Counted from the stretch's first letter, positions 47,333 to 59,276 are shown. The stretch is DNA of 64,000 bases from Ypsolopha sequella (GCA_934047225.1 OW203987.1:461501-525500), one strand, 5' to 3'. The notes: generated by a model from the letters alone, not told the origin. A program made the numbers and translations.

Positions 47333-48116
47333 ACTTGAGTGACCGGGATGGAGCTGGAGAGGTCCTGCTGTATTTCGAAGTACGTTCCTACATTTATTAG
47401 GTTTTATTTATCTATTTATTTATATATTAGGTCCGTGTTGATAATGTTTGAAAAAATATACATTGCGGCGTTAATATTCTAACTCAATGTGTGACACTAT
47501 TTATAACCTGCAATGGACAAAAAATTGACTTATTTCAACACTACTCGTTACAACGCTAAATATTTCATGGTAAGGTTGAAATTTTATTTACCGCAAGGTT
47601 TATTCTGTCAATATCACGGTAAATACATGTTTAAAGTACTTACGAGTGAAATGACATTCCTTTGGCTGTCTTATTTGCGTTATTTGAAGAGTTAGAACAA
47701 TTTGGCACGCTGCAATACACCATTTTTACAATATGTTTGTTCTAACACGTTCGGTTGAGAAATGAGAGGCCCGCGGGCTATGTCTTGACGTATTGATCAA
47801 ATCGGTGCGTCGCAGTCACGATTTTAATGGCATTTCTATATATTATTAATAGTTCTGTGATTTCTGGTAACTAATATGGCTCCGACCGGATCAACATCTT
47901 CACTCACGGGACTGCTTACTAGCGTTCGCCGAAGTTGATCCGATATACAAATCCACCTTGCGATAGTTACGGGAATTTTTTAACTCGATTTAAATTAGCC
48001 AATCAGAGCACAGCAAACGATCGGATTGGCTGAAAGCAGCCGCAACGTTGCCGTTTCGTATCTTTGGCCGTACAAGCTACAGATTAAACGGTTAACTCAA
48101 CAACTCGACAACACTA
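47333..48116. other. Spacer, no gene recognised
   Basis: A small inverted repeat, CGGATCAAC (47888) and GTTGATCCG (47934), is present. No gene is supported. Confidence 0.4.
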
Positions 48117-48344
48117 CCCCCCGGTTTCTGAAAGGCCAATCAATGTTAACAGTAGATTTAAAAAACTTTAACCGCAAATAACGGTGAAAATAAAGCATAT
48201 ATAAAGTCTGAATAGTGATGAATCAATAATTAACTTAGTTAATTTTTGATTTCAATGTAAAATTCCAACTTTTTCGGACTTAATCCGCAGATAATTATTT
48301 TTTAATCTACTGTTAACATTGATTGGCCTTTCAAAAACCGGGGG
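48117..48344. mobile_element. MITE with about 47-bp terminal inverted repeats
   Basis: The left end CCCCCCGGTTTCTGAAAGGC and the right end, ending GGCCTTTCAAAAACCGGGGG, are reverse complements over about 47 bases with two or three differences. The element is 228 bases long with an AT-rich interior lacking any frame. The flanks are ACACTA and TTAGAC, allowing a short TA or TTA duplication at most. Confidence 0.85.
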
Positions 48345-48865
48345 TTAGACTTGTAGCGGAAGTGGTGGCAGTGACAAAACATAATCAATAATATTGCATC
48401 CTGACTTACTTATAAGTCGCTAGTCACTAAAATTAAACAATTAAAAAACAAAAACACTGCTTTACTTTTTAAAAACAATAATCTCTAAAAAAAATTAGAA
48501 AGAAACATAATCAATAAAAAGTTTGATCCTCAAACGCAGCTCAGCTTACACATCTTTCTTACCTTATTACTAAATCCGTGCTTATTACTCTAACAAAGTA
48601 GTTTACTGGATTCTCTGTCACACAAAGAACGCGACGTTGCCGCTTTGTGTTCGAATACTGAATCTGAATAATCTGAATGACAATTGAATGACAACCTGAA
48701 TGATTAACGACATACTTCACTGTTTACTATAATTAGTACATTACGATACGAGAGCGATGAAACGTTTTCTGACGAGTGTGAGTATGCGGCACGAGCCGAA
48801 GGCGGGTGCTGCAATTACACGAGTCGAGAAAAAGTTTCTCGCACGAGTTTCGTATAATATTCTAA
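48345..48865. other. Spacer, no gene recognised
   Basis: A 65-codon frame at 48757-48954 overlaps the start of the inverted arm. It has no domain. Confidence 0.4.
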
Positions 48866-50445
48866 GGGCTTACGGCAATATTGGTATCAAAAGCTGCATT
48901 TTAGGCAGAAAGCAAGCCGCTTTGTCTAGTAATACTAGGGACCAATATGAATGATTTCATCCGAGGAAATGAAAATTTCATTCACTAGAATTCAAGATGG
49001 CGGACCTTTTCCAACATGGCGGCTGCATAATTTAAAAAATTTATAGAATCAAAACGGCTTCACCGATTTTAATGATTAGGGTGTCAATCAATTTGTATTG
49101 ACATATTAAATAATAAAAAAAATATACAGAATGAAAAATTAAAGATGGTAGCTGAATATTAATAAAATTATGAAGTTTTCTAAATATTTTTTTCATTCTT
49201 ATGATAATAACAACTAAATTTTCTATAATATGGTCACATTTTTTTATAATTTAATAAATTATGATAATATTATCTACAAAAAAAAAAAAAATCTTGAAAA
49301 TCCGATGAGTAGTTTTTAAACTATACGCATTTCAAAAGAACCGCGTGGTTTCGAATGTCATCACTGCACGTGATGTGATGCATCATAAAATCAAAACGAG
49401 TGCACCAATTTCAGTATTTTTTTACATCAGATGATTTGTATTTATATCCTGTAATTTATAAAATCTTGTGAAAACCGGCCAAGTGCGAGTTGGACTCGCG
49501 CACAAAAGGTTTCGTACCAAGTACACAACTGTTTATTTGTTTTGGTTACATGTTACTAATTTCATTATGAATTGGTGTTTTCAATATTTTTTTGATTTCC
49601 TAAAATAGGTATGATTTCTCATAATCATAACATACAGGAATTTCGAAATTCCTAACTAGTTTAGTTTTTGAGATATACTCCGTAATAAAAATGTTCTAAA
49701 ACTAACAGAAGGCCCCATTTCTTTATTTTTTAAGGTATAAATTAGCATTAAATACATTAATCCTCTGTATCTAAAGCTTCATCCGATGTGGTTGAACTGA
49801 AAGAAGAAAAAAATCATATGAAATCAGCCCAGAATGTACCTATATCATCAATTATCATATTTTTATAAGTAAAAATTAAAGAGATACCTTTCGTTTTTGC
49901 AGCTGCCTTTGCATGTGCTGCATTGCATTGCGCAGGGTAGACCCACCCGTCGACACGAGCAACGCATTGTTTCGCAGCCTTTTTTACAACCGCAATGGTC
50001 TAAGTAAGATAACTCATGCCATATCTCCCTGGCTTCAGACCATTGTGGTACCCAACTGTCATCAGATGATTTCCAACCCCAAGAGGACGGAGATGGCACA
50101 GCGGCATTGTCGAGAATAACGGAAGTGCCCCGTACGTGTCCCGCTTGATAGATGGCACGGAGCACGTGTTTTTGTAATGCCGCCGATGTTGGTGGGATGC
50201 TTGTTACCAATTTATTCTTGGTAGCAAATAGTTCCTTGCGTACCAAGTTGACCGACGAATGCGCTGTTTGTGAATCGTACAGGTAGCAGGTGAACTTTTC
50301 CAGCATAGCCATAATTTCTTTAGGAAGCCTTTGTATTGGCTGCGAAATTTCTTTTAAAGCTGGTGTAACTTCGGGTGTGACAACCACGTTTTGTAGCATG
50401 ACTTCTTTCCTTTTGTATGGAAATAAGAAGTAGTGTCACAGCCTG
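48866..50445. repeat. Long inverted repeat, left arm
   Basis: About 1.58 kb that recurs in reverse complement at 51081-51753 plus 60669-61566. Identity is high in the coding part (about ten differences in 600 bases by eye) and lower in the AT-rich outer part. From the outer end inward it holds GTATTACTAGACAAAGCGGC-like sequence in complement, AAGATGGCGGACC, the CCGGCCAAGTGCGAGT repeat head (49474) and the 3' half of the CXC-type gene. The outer limit is placed at AGGGCTTA, where clear similarity fades. Confidence 0.9.
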
Positions 50446-51030
50446 TAAAGGCGTGAAATCCACGAAGAGCAGTTGATCTGTCAGGGCCCAAAGTGTTGGC
50501 TATTTTATGAACTTCGACATAACGGCGTTTATTTGCCGTCCCGCTATTGAGCCACAATTCTTGCAGGCCACTCTCAGTTAAAGTTTGATAAAATGATATC
50601 AATAACACCAAAACATCTGTGTCGGAAGATCTGACCAGAATACGCGTGATTCCCTGCTCTGCCATATCCTTTGCGTGAAGTACGATGCGGCCATCGGCTT
50701 CTTCTGCATGCGTTCCTATTGTTTTTCCAGAAATTGCGGTGCGAGTGTAGTCTGAAGAAGTCACTAGATTAGCAACATTTATCACCACATTAGTAGCATC
50801 AAAGTCATTCAGGAAGGCTTGCTCCAGAAACTGAAAAAGCTCTGATTTATTTTTTTCATTTCGTAAAAATCCGACCAATCAGAAGGTAAGCTATTATTGG
50901 CAACAACTTGACGTCGAATTCCAGCTCCTCTTCCTTCTCGTTCTTGTCTTTTTAGGATTTTCGGGAGATAAAGATTCCATACAAGGTCTATTCTCTTTGA
51001 TTTTACTTTTTGCACTAGTTAGGGGAGCTT
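49757..51030 (-). pseudogene. PIN/XPG-like and CXC cysteine-rich mobile-element gene, left copy
   Basis: Three minus-strand segments form one product. They are 51015-50870 (GRGAGIRRQVVANN region), 50878-50354 with motifs EEADGRIVLHAKD, SSDTDVLVLL and FTGCDTTSYF, and 50399-49888 with a C-terminal cysteine cluster (CGCKKGC, CSCRR, CSTCKGSC; nine cysteines). Single-base frameshifts near 50870 and 50372 separate them. A GT-AG intron (49887-49797, 91 bases) leads to a short last exon with stop at 49757-49759. The layout is that of a large uncharacterised invertebrate family found in many mobile-element-like loci. The DTD and GCDT motifs suggest a PIN/XPG-like nuclease fold, and the cluster resembles a tesmin-type CXC zinc-binding domain. 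Function is inferred only. The N-terminus is not found upstream of 51030. Confidence 0.75.
49797..49887 (-). other. Intron of the CXC-type gene, left copy
   Basis: The intron runs from GTATCTC to TTTCTTCTTTCAG on the minus strand and is 91 bases long. The right copy has the same intron (51633-51723), also 91 bases, with intact splice dinucleotides. Confidence 0.8.
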
Positions 51031-51080
51031 GATCTGGTTTTTGATTTTATTTTTAACCAGATTGTTTGAACAACAGGCTG
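50446..51080. other. Unique spacer between the inverted arms
   Basis: It holds the nuclease-like 5' half of the left gene copy and, at 51030-51066, a short inverted repeat (ATCTGGTTTTTG and TTTTTAACCAGAT). The right copy has no counterpart, so it is truncated at 51081. Confidence 0.8.
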
Positions 51081-51753
51081 TGACACTACTTCTTATTTCC
51101 ATACAAAAGGAAAGAAGTCATGCTTCAAAACGTGGTTGTCATACCCTGAAGTTACACCAGCTTTAAAAGAAATATCGCAGCCAATACAAAGTCTTCCTAA
51201 AGAAATTATGGCTATGCTGGAAAAGTTCACCTGCTACCTGTACGATTCACAAACAGCGCATTCGTCGGTCAACTTGGTACGCAAGGAACTATTTGCTACC
51301 AAGAATAAATTGGTAACAAGCATCCCACCAACATCAGCGGCATTACAAAAACACGTGCTTCGTTCCACCTATCAAGCGGGACACGTACGGGGCACTTCCG
51401 TTATTCTCGACAATGCCGCTGTGCCATCTCCATCCTCTTGGGGTTGGAAATCATCTGATGACAGTTGGGTACCACAATGGTCTGAAGCCAGGGAGATATG
51501 GCATGAGTTATCTTACTTAGACCATTGCGGTTGTAAAAAAGGCTGCGAAACAATGCGTTGCTCGTGTCGACGGGTGGGTCTACCCTGCGCAATGCAATGC
51601 AGCACATGCAAAGGCAGATGCAAAAACGAAAGGTATCTCTTTAATTTTTACTTATAAAAATACGATAATTGATGATATAGGTACATTCTGGGCTGATTTC
51701 ATATGAATTTTTTCTTCTTTCAGTTCAACCACATCGGATGAAGCTTTAGATAC
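51081..51753 (+). pseudogene. CXC-type mobile-element gene, right copy (3' half), split by a Gypsy element
   Basis: It runs in the same sense as the family, from CAGGCTGTGACACTAC through the cysteine cluster (CGCKKGC, CSCRR, CSTCKGRC) to the intron donor at 51633. Unlike the left copy there is no frameshift at the 50372-equivalent position: SCFKTWLSYPEV stays in frame. After the 91-base intron (51633-51723) the last exon starts at 51724 and is interrupted by the LTR element. It resumes at 60673 and reaches its stop at 60680-60682. The nuclease-like half is absent, so the copy is non-functional. Confidence 0.8.
51633..51723 (+). other. Intron of the CXC-type gene, right copy
   Basis: GTATCTCTTTAATTTTTACT at the start, TTTTTTCTTCTTTCAG at the end, 91 bases. 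Its splice signals and length are identical to those of the left copy, which supports real splicing in the ancestor. Confidence 0.8.
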
Positions 51754-52241
51754 TGTGGTGCGCACACCGCGCACTCGGGATCTTGTGAGGATTTTGTTAC
51801 AATTATACTATTTTATATTTTGTTTATCTTCTTTATATTTTCTTTTTTCTTTTTATACACAGCCTAATTATCATATATATATTAAGGGAGGGGAGCTCCA
51901 AATTTGGTAGAGCACTCACTTATTGTGTTTCTTTAATGATTTACGGATGGAGAGGCACATCCGCACTAATCGAACTCTCTGAGGAATCTTCTCATATGGA
52001 GAACTACGTCCGCACTAATCGGACTCTCTGATGGATCTTGCTCGTGTTTTGTCTGAAAGATCTTTTATACTCGATCTGTATTTATTTTTTGGAAAACACG
52101 AAATAATAATTCAGTCAATGCGACGTATGTCGATCCATAAAGGTTATCGATTGCCAACTAAACACGAACAAATAGTCCTTTAACCTACCTATAAAACCTA
52201 GCCTTACCTAAACCTAACATATTGCCTAGCTATATGTTACA
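51754..52241 (-). repeat. 3' LTR
   Basis: 488 bases, differing from the other LTR at only two positions by my reading (GATGG/GAGGG near 52030 and GTATGTCG/GTATATCG near 52125). In element sense it starts TGTAACATATAGC and ends CACCACA. Confidence 0.95.
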
Positions 52242-52253
52242 TCTCCCCCCTTA
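52242..52253 (-). other. Polypurine tract
   Basis: Read on the minus strand, TAAGGGGGGAGA lies immediately before the 3' LTR, where second-strand priming is expected. Confidence 0.85.
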
Positions 52254-53400
52254 ATGAGAAAAATTTTGTTTGTAAAATACAAACAAAATTTTACTTTACA
52301 AAATTACCTAACTACCTAAAAGTGCAGGGACATTACAATGGGTAGATTGCCTTCACTGCAGGCAGATACCTTAAAATCTTAAGTTAGAGTCAAAACTCAA
52401 AGTAAAGATTACAAAGTAGCTTAGCCGACCAAAACCTGCTGAAAAGATCGACCCATCCAGTCTAGTCTCTCTAAAGTCCAAAGCTACCTCAAATAAACAA
52501 AGATCAAGTTCATTCAGATAATGAACCAACGTCTTACTTTAGTGTTGAAGTCCTGGTAAATCTCATAACCTATCTCTGCTTTTATACAATTCAAAATAAT
52601 AAATTATTAGTAATATGAAATGAAAATTTAATCCATCATGAGGACAAATAATGTCGCTAAGAATAACAATATCCTTCCATCCAAGCAAAAAAAAATCTTT
52701 CGACACAAAGTATTCGTTAATTATTTTTTTAGAAATTATTTCTAAGTTGAAAATCAAAATCAACAATTATTATGAGATGTCATCATCAATTTATTATTAG
52801 CTTCTCATTTATACAAAGCAAATTCTTTGTTTCTAGAGGAGTCTTAACATGAAACTGCTGCTTCTTAGCTTTTGCGAGTCTCAAGTGTCAATTTACTTAA
52901 GCAAAATTGAAATTTTATAAAAAAATCCCTGTTTGGTTGAACTGACCTAGAATGTGAGAGTGTATATCAAATCGATATACCTCGCGAATGGAAATTATTT
53001 CCTTAAAGCGAGTTCTCACAGAGCAGCCAGTTTTCCTATTGATCCCTAAATCCTTAAGTAAATAAATAAAGATATATCACCTATAGCTTTGTGACCCGCT
53101 CTTATATCTGTAAAGCTCCTCTGGAAATATCCTATAACTATTACTTTGACGAAACATACAATAAAATATAAAAATTTTTGTTACCTTCTTTGATGACACC
53201 TCGCCTTAAATTTGTTACAATATTTATCCGTACAATCATTAATTATAAAATCTTCATGCCTCTTTGTCCTCGCAGTATCGTCACATGTAACAAATTATAC
53301 ATCTATTACTATACAATACATTAGTCATATAATAATGAAACTAATTTATATACATGACATGTTTTCTTTTTACAAATAGAATAAATAATTATATAAACAA
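52254..53400 (-). other. Non-coding region between pol and the 3' LTR
   Basis: About 1.15 kb with no frame longer than 67 codons and no envelope-like features. Relics of an env gene are not recognisable. Confidence 0.6.
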
Positions 53401-56205
53401 TTAAACTCGTGAATGAAAGGGTTTCAATCTATTTACATGCACAATGTCTCTATATCTATTTGTACCTATTTTCTTTATTACATAATTCGTATCAGAGACC
53501 CTTCTGACAATGTGGAATGGACCCTTATATAATCGACGTAATTTTGTACATATTCCAGTTAATCTATTGGGCACATAGATCATGACTAATTGACCATGTT
53601 GAAAATTAATTTGTTTGGCCTTCTTATCATATTGCCTTTTTTGATAAAGTTGTGCCTTTCGTATGTTAAGCAGAGCCTTTTGATGAAGCGCATTTATACT
53701 ATCCATCCTATCAGCTAAATTATTTGAAAAATTGTTATCATTTATATTAAAGTCCAAATCAAACTGAAGTTGGGGTTCCCGTGCGAACATGAGTGTATAA
53801 GGCGATATTCTAGTTGATGATTGTTTACTAGTATTGTAAGCGTAACACACCAATGGTAAATATCGGCACCAATCTTTTTGATTCTGGCTGACATACATAG
53901 AGAGCATTTGTAATAGAGTCCTATTAAATCTTTCTACAAGTCCGTTCGAAGCTGGATGGAATGCAGACGTGAATCGCGATTTTGCTCCAAAGGATTTTAT
54001 TATATCCTTGACTAAATGGGAAGTGAAGACTGAGCCTCTATCTGAGATAACAGTTTTTATCGCACCAAATTTGCAAAAAATTTCTTGTATTAGAAATTCA
54101 GCTATGAATTGAGAAGTGGCTCTAGGAATCGCTTTACAAATCGCATACTTCGACAAATACTCCATGCAAACAATTATATATTTATTTCCATCCTGAGATT
54201 TTCTTAGCGGGCCTATTATATCTATACCGATTTTATCGAATAACCCGTTGACGCTCACAGGTTGTAAATGAGTTATAGCATTAACTTTTTTTCTTTCCTG
54301 GCACACCAAGCAACCCTTCACATATTTCTCGATTTCTTTTTCCGCATTCTTCATATAAAATCTATCTTTAAACTTACCTAAGGTTTTTGTTAACCCTAAG
54401 TGACCTCCTGACCATGGGTCGTCATGAACCTCTTTCATAACATCATCAAACAATCGTTTAGGAATCACTACTAGATTCCTCATGTCATGATGGTTCCGTA
54501 TTTTCTTATACAGAATTTCATCTTCTATAGTGAACCCCTTATATACATTTTGACCACTACTTTGAACTTCTCCGATCCATGTGTTACAGAAATCATCATG
54601 TGCTTGTTCATCCTTCATTCTCAATGTTTCTATTCTATATAATACCATACCATCTTCTTGTTGTATACATTTATTCTCTGTTTCCTCTTCTTTTAAAGGA
54701 TTTCTACTTAGAAAATCTGCGGTGACATTTTGTCTACCTGAGCAATGCACAATATCAAATTCATATGCTTGTATGCTCAATGCCCATCTAGCCAATCTAC
54801 CGTTCATATCTCTCTTACTTCTAAGCCAACACAAAGCCTTATGATCTGTGACCACCTGAAACTTTAGGCCCCATAGATAGTGTTTGAAATAATTTAATGC
54901 CCAAACTAAGCTCAAACATTCCTTTTCAGTTGTCGTATACTTCCTTTCAGCTTCATTCATCTTTCTAGATGCATAGGCTATGGGATGCATTTCATTCGTT
55001 CCTTGCATCAAGCACGCACCTACATTTTCTGAAGATGCATCTACATATAAACGCGTTAAGAGGGACTCGTCGGATGAATAGTATCTTAAAATTGGTGGGT
55101 TACACATACACATTTTTATCCTCTCAAAGGCGTCCTAATGTACCTGTGACCACGCAAATTTGATATTTTTCTTTAACAATTTAGTGAGTGGTAATGTTAT
55201 CTCGGCAAGATTATGAACAAATTTCCTGTAATAAGAAAATAACCCGAGAATGGACTTCACTTCTTTCGTATTTCTGGGTGGTTTAAGTGCTCGTATAGCC
55301 TCTAATTTCTTTTTATCTGGTAATACCCCCTCGCTAGTTATTTCATATCCAAGGACACTGATTTTATTATAACCAAATCTACACTTGCTTGGTTTCAAGG
55401 TAAGATTTGCTTCTTTGAATCTATTCAATACTTCTTTTAGAGCATTATAAAATTCTAGAAAGGTTTTTCCATACACAATTACATTATCCACGTAAACAAT
55501 TGCATTTTTATATTTGATCCCCGCTAATATTTTATCCATCATTCTTTGAAAAACAGCTTGACTAGTTTTCAAACCAAATGGTAGGACATTAAATTCATAT
55601 AATCCTGACGATGTTATGAAGGCAGTTTTGTATTTATCACTATCAGAAATTCTGAATTGCCAGTACCCAGAATTCAAATCTAGGTCAGCATAGTATTTCA
55701 TGCCTGCTAGATAAGTAATAATATCATCTATCACTGGAATGGGGTAAGAATCATTTATAACCTTTTTATTCAATTGCCTGAAGTCAATGCAGAACCTGTA
55801 ATTAAGATCATCCTTTTGCACCAATACTACAGGTGATGCATATGCACTCTTAGATTCCCTAATAACTCCGTTTGCTAACATTTCTTCCACTTGATTTTGG
55901 ATTATTTCATGTTGTTTTGGGGAGGTTCGATATGGTGCTTTGTGCACGGGAACATTATCACTCAACTGTATCTTGATGTCGTCTATACAACATTTTCCTA
56001 GTTCATTACTTTTAGATGCAAATTGTCCCCTAAATTGCGAAAGTAAACATTCTAAATCATCTTTTTCATCAGACGTTAGATTCTGATTGACATCAAATTT
56101 GACAAGTTGGCTTTCATCCGATTTATGGTCAAGAAAGTTATTACACAAGTAGTTTTCATTCTTTTCAATGAGGTTGCAAAAGTATAGGTAATCACTTTTT
56201 GACAA
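53401..56205 (-). pseudogene. Gypsy pol: reverse transcriptase, RNase H and integrase
   Basis: One reading frame is interrupted by a single TAG at 55135-55137. The RT half (56205-55138) shows FRQLNKKVINDSYPIP, DLNSGYWQF, LPFGL and the box YVDNVIVYG (55484-55495); most relatives have Y-x-D-D there, so the second aspartate is replaced by asparagine. The second part has RNase H motifs (YVDASSENVGACL, TEKECLSLVWAL, VTDHKALCWL). It also has an integrase zinc finger (HDDPWSGGHLG ... CLVCQ), the D-D-E core (IGIDIIGPL, VISDRGS, LVERFNR) and a GPFHIVRRV C-terminal motif. No chromodomain is seen. The 5' end of pol is cut by the LINE at 56206. Confidence 0.92.
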
Positions 56206-56206
56206 G

Positions 56207-58081
56207 TTGTGTTTAAAAGCAAAAAGTATCTACTTGAATAAAAAACTTAAAAGGTCCGATAACAAAGTAAAAACAGTATGGAACATCATAAATACTGAAA
56301 CTGGGAAAAGTAAGAAACGAGATAACGAACTTAAGTTAAGTATTAACAATGAAGTCGTTACAGGAGATAAAGAAGTTGCGAATGCCTTTGAACAATTCTT
56401 TACTGAAATTCCTTCCTTAACAACTAAAGATTTAAATTCAAGCCCTAGGCTTGCGCAGGATCTTTTAATAGATCACGTACCTCAGTGTCTTTCTGTATTT
56501 GCTTTTAAACATATTAATTCATTAACTGTAATTAAAGCATTTAAATCGCTTAACTTGAAAAAAACCGAGGACTTATGGGGCCTATCTGTGAAAGTTATAA
56601 GTTCTGTTATTGATTTAATAGCTCCTTATTTGGCATTAATTTTTAATAAATGTGTAGATGATGGTATCTTTCCTGACTTAATGAAGTTTAGTAAATTGAT
56701 CCCCCTTTTTAAATCAGGCGACCACGGGGACCCTTCAAACTATAGACCTGTGTCAGTTTTACCGGTATTGAGTAAGGTTTTTGAAAAAATAGTTTTTAAT
56801 CAATTGTTATTTCATTTTAATTTAAATAAGTTACTTCACTGTGAACAATATGGATTCACTAGAGGGATGTCAACCACAGATGCAGGAGTTGCTTTAGTTA
56901 AGCACATTTTTGATGCTTGGGAAGAAAAGCAAGATGCATTTGGTGTATTTTGTGACCTCTCGAAAGCCTTTGATTGCGTTAATCATGAAACACTCTTATG
57001 TAAATTGGATCACTACGGAGTGAGGGGCAAATCTTTGGCGTTATTGAAGTCATATCTTAGTGATCGTATTCAAAAGGTAGACATTAACGGGGTAAAATCA
57101 AGTGGAGCATTAGTTAAAATGGGTGTCCCGCAGGGTTCCATATTAGGGCCCTTGCTGTTTTTAATTTACATAAATGACCTTCCATATTTAGTTAAAGACT
57201 TAACGAAGATAGTATTATTCGCAGACGACACGTCACTTATTTTTAAAGTTAATAGACGTAAAGATATCCTTGACGGCGCGAATACAACTTTATCACTGGT
57301 GCTTGATTGGTTTACTGTAAATAATTTAGTTTTAAACGCAAAAAAGACAAAGTGTATAAAATTTACGTTACCAAATGTAATTCAAGTGGATGGTAATTTG
57401 CTTTTGCAGGGGTCCAAGCTGGAGTTAGTTAACGAAACAAAGTTTTTAGGCATTACGGTAGACTCTCGTCTTCAGTGGGGTCCCCACATAGAAGCCCTAT
57501 GTGGTAGACTTAGTTCGGCCGCATACGCTGTTAGACGCATAAGACAAATTACTGATGTAGATACTGCTAGACTAGTCTATTTTAGTTACTTTCACAGCAT
57601 TATGTCATACGGCATGCTGTTATGGGGTAGAGCCGCGGATACAGACGCAGTCTTTGTTTTGCAGAAGAGAGCAATTCGGGCTATTTATAATATGAAGCAC
57701 CGGGATTCATTAAGACAAAAGTTCAAAGAAATTAATATATTAACGGTTCCTTGTGAATATATTTACCAAGTCCTTAGATATGTCAGAAAAAATGTTGAGT
57801 CTTTCCCAAGGCTTGGTAAGCAACATTGTAAGGAGACCAGAAATAAGCATAAACTGGCTTTTCCAAAAATCAGACTCGCTAAGGTGAGTACCTCTTTTGT
57901 AGGACATGGTATAAGATTTTACAATAAACTTCCAAAGGAGGTCCTTACTTTGTCAGAGAATAAGTTTAAACTGTATATTAAGCAGGGCCTATTGAAAAAG
58001 GCATATTATAAAATAAATGAATATTTGGATGATGGTGAAGCATGGTGTTACAGTGATAATGATACTCGTAGTAAGTTATAA
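56207..58081 (+). CDS. LINE reverse transcriptase ORF (5'-truncated)
   Basis: A 624-codon frame without internal stops encodes a non-LTR reverse transcriptase. Motifs in order are LIPLFKSGDHGDPSNYRPVS, QYGFTRGMST, FCDLSKAFD (about residue 248), GVPQGSILGPLLF, the catalytic FADDT (about residue 338), LVLNAKKTK and FLGITVDSRLQWG. A C-terminal region follows (IYNMKHRDSLRQKFK ... GEAWCYSD). The frame is open at its 5' end with a fortuitous ATG at the junction, and the endonuclease domain is absent. The motif set fits the Jockey/CR1 group; I cannot fix the clade by eye. The lack of decay suggests a recent insertion. Promoter and ORF1 are missing, so it cannot move on its own. Confidence 0.9.
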   Translation: MCLKAKSIYLNKKLKRSDNKVKTVWNIINTETGKSKKRDNELKLSINNEVVTGDKEVANAFEQFFTEIPSLTTKDLNSSPRLAQDLLIDHVPQCLSVFAFKHINSLTVIKAFKSLNLKKTEDLWGLSVKVISSVIDLIAPYLALIFNKCVDDGIFPDLMKFSKLIPLFKSGDHGDPSNYRPVSVLPVLSKVFEKIVFNQLLFHFNLNKLLHCEQYGFTRGMSTTDAGVALVKHIFDAWEEKQDAFGVFCDLSKAFDCVNHETLLCKLDHYGVRGKSLALLKSYLSDRIQKVDINGVKSSGALVKMGVPQGSILGPLLFLIYINDLPYLVKDLTKIVLFADDTSLIFKVNRRKDILDGANTTLSLVLDWFTVNNLVLNAKKTKCIKFTLPNVIQVDGNLLLQGSKLELVNETKFLGITVDSRLQWGPHIEALCGRLSSAAYAVRRIRQITDVDTARLVYFSYFHSIMSYGMLLWGRAADTDAVFVLQKRAIRAIYNMKHRDSLRQKFKEINILTVPCEYIYQVLRYVRKNVESFPRLGKQHCKETRNKHKLAFPKIRLAKVSTSFVGHGIRFYNKLPKEVLTLSENKFKLYIKQGLLKKAYYKINEYLDDGEAWCYSDNDTRSKL

Positions 58082-58735
58082 TTTAATTAAATAGTATAAT
58101 TTCTTAACTTATGATTCCTCTAAGGTGTAAACATTAATTGATTATAGACTGTAAAAGGAAAAGGACTATATGAGACAGGTAGACAAAGATATATATGTTT
58201 TTCTTTTTTTCGTTAACCTGAATTCCTACTGTCTTGTATTTTCTTATCCCTTGGTTAAAGTAGATATAAGTCATATATTGTATAGTATAAGTTTTATGTT
58301 GAAAAAAAGACATGATCTTGCTAAGTTTCTTGCCCTTCTTCTTAGCAAGACTAATCGAATGGGCGGAGGTAGGCATGTATTTATATATGTAACCTATTAG
58401 TATGTAGTATATAGGATGGGATTTGGTCGGCCGCCTGGATTCGTGCTGGGGGCTCGGTTGGTGATCACTGAACCTTGTTCCTGGTCCCTGGCCGGGTCTC
58501 CGGTATGGGTTCGGGCGGCTGATTGGATTTTACCTTGTATAATATATATTTTACCTATCATTTTAATCGTAAATATATTGCTACATAAATTAAATAAACC
58601 TTTAATTTAGTTCATGTACATTTATTATTCTATTACATATATTTTCTTTATTAGATTAAATTTGACGTGTAAAAAGTGTATATATCTATTCCTGCTTTGC
58701 AAAATAAACTATTTGAATTTGAATTTGAATTGAAC
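56207..58735 (+). mobile_element. 5'-truncated Jockey/CR1-like LINE inserted in the Gypsy element
   Basis: It lies opposite in sense to the Gypsy element. It begins within the N-terminal extension of the reverse transcriptase and continues through the ORF (to 58081) and a 650-base 3' UTR with a GC-rich block (58410-58540). It ends in a TTTGAA-type tail (58712-58735). Gypsy pol resumes on one side and gag-pro on the other. The target duplication is at most a few bases (TTG at each junction) because the tail resembles the target. Two deleted copies of the same 3' end are at 26052 and 26317. Confidence 0.9.
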
Positions 58736-59276
58736 CTTTTTCTATCTCCGACCTATTTTCAACTATGGAGATCGAATTTGATAAAGAATCTATGTTTTCT
58801 AAAGACTTCGTATCTACAAATCGGGCATGACATTTATTGTCAAATTCTATGAAATTTTCACTAAAGTTCATGACGGCATGAAATTTTTGGAAGAAATCTT
58901 GACCTAAAATAATATCTTGTTGTATGCCATCAATCACGACGAATGAATGATTAAACAGAACAGACTCTATCACTAAATTTAGGTTCACTTTCCCTTTAGT
59001 GTCCAACATAACACCATTGACAGCTTTTATGAAGAAATCTTCGCCTTCGGTGATTCCTTTACCCAACGAAGAAGCTAGGCGTTGAGACACGCAGCTGACC
59101 GATGCACCACTATCGCACAATGCGTAATTCACTGAGTTATTGAAATTATTTACACTGACCTTAATGAACGGTTCATGGTGAAGACTCGTTGGCTTCACAT
59201 TTTGATTTTTGGGGATTTCTTCATAATTTGCGGACGAAACCGATGCTTCCTTTCGTTCATTGGCATTTAGATAAGC
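58736..59276 (-). pseudogene. Gypsy protease region
   Basis: The retropepsin motif ALCDSGASVSCVS (D-S-G in place of the commoner D-T-G) is followed by FVVIDGIQQDIILGQDFF, matching the second retropepsin segment (I-L-G-x-D-F). It is in the same frame as gag, separated by a TAG at 59277-59279. Its 3' end is interrupted at about 58736 by the LINE tail, whose TTTGAA repeat adds a short IQIQIQ artefact to the open frame. Confidence 0.85.

Noticed and set aside
49913..51607. 68-codon frames opposite the CXC-type gene in both arms
   Set aside because: They are antisense shadows of the conserved coding sequence.
52254..53400. Envelope gene in the Gypsy element
   Set aside because: The region has no frame above 67 codons and no signal peptide, furin-like site or membrane segment that I can see.
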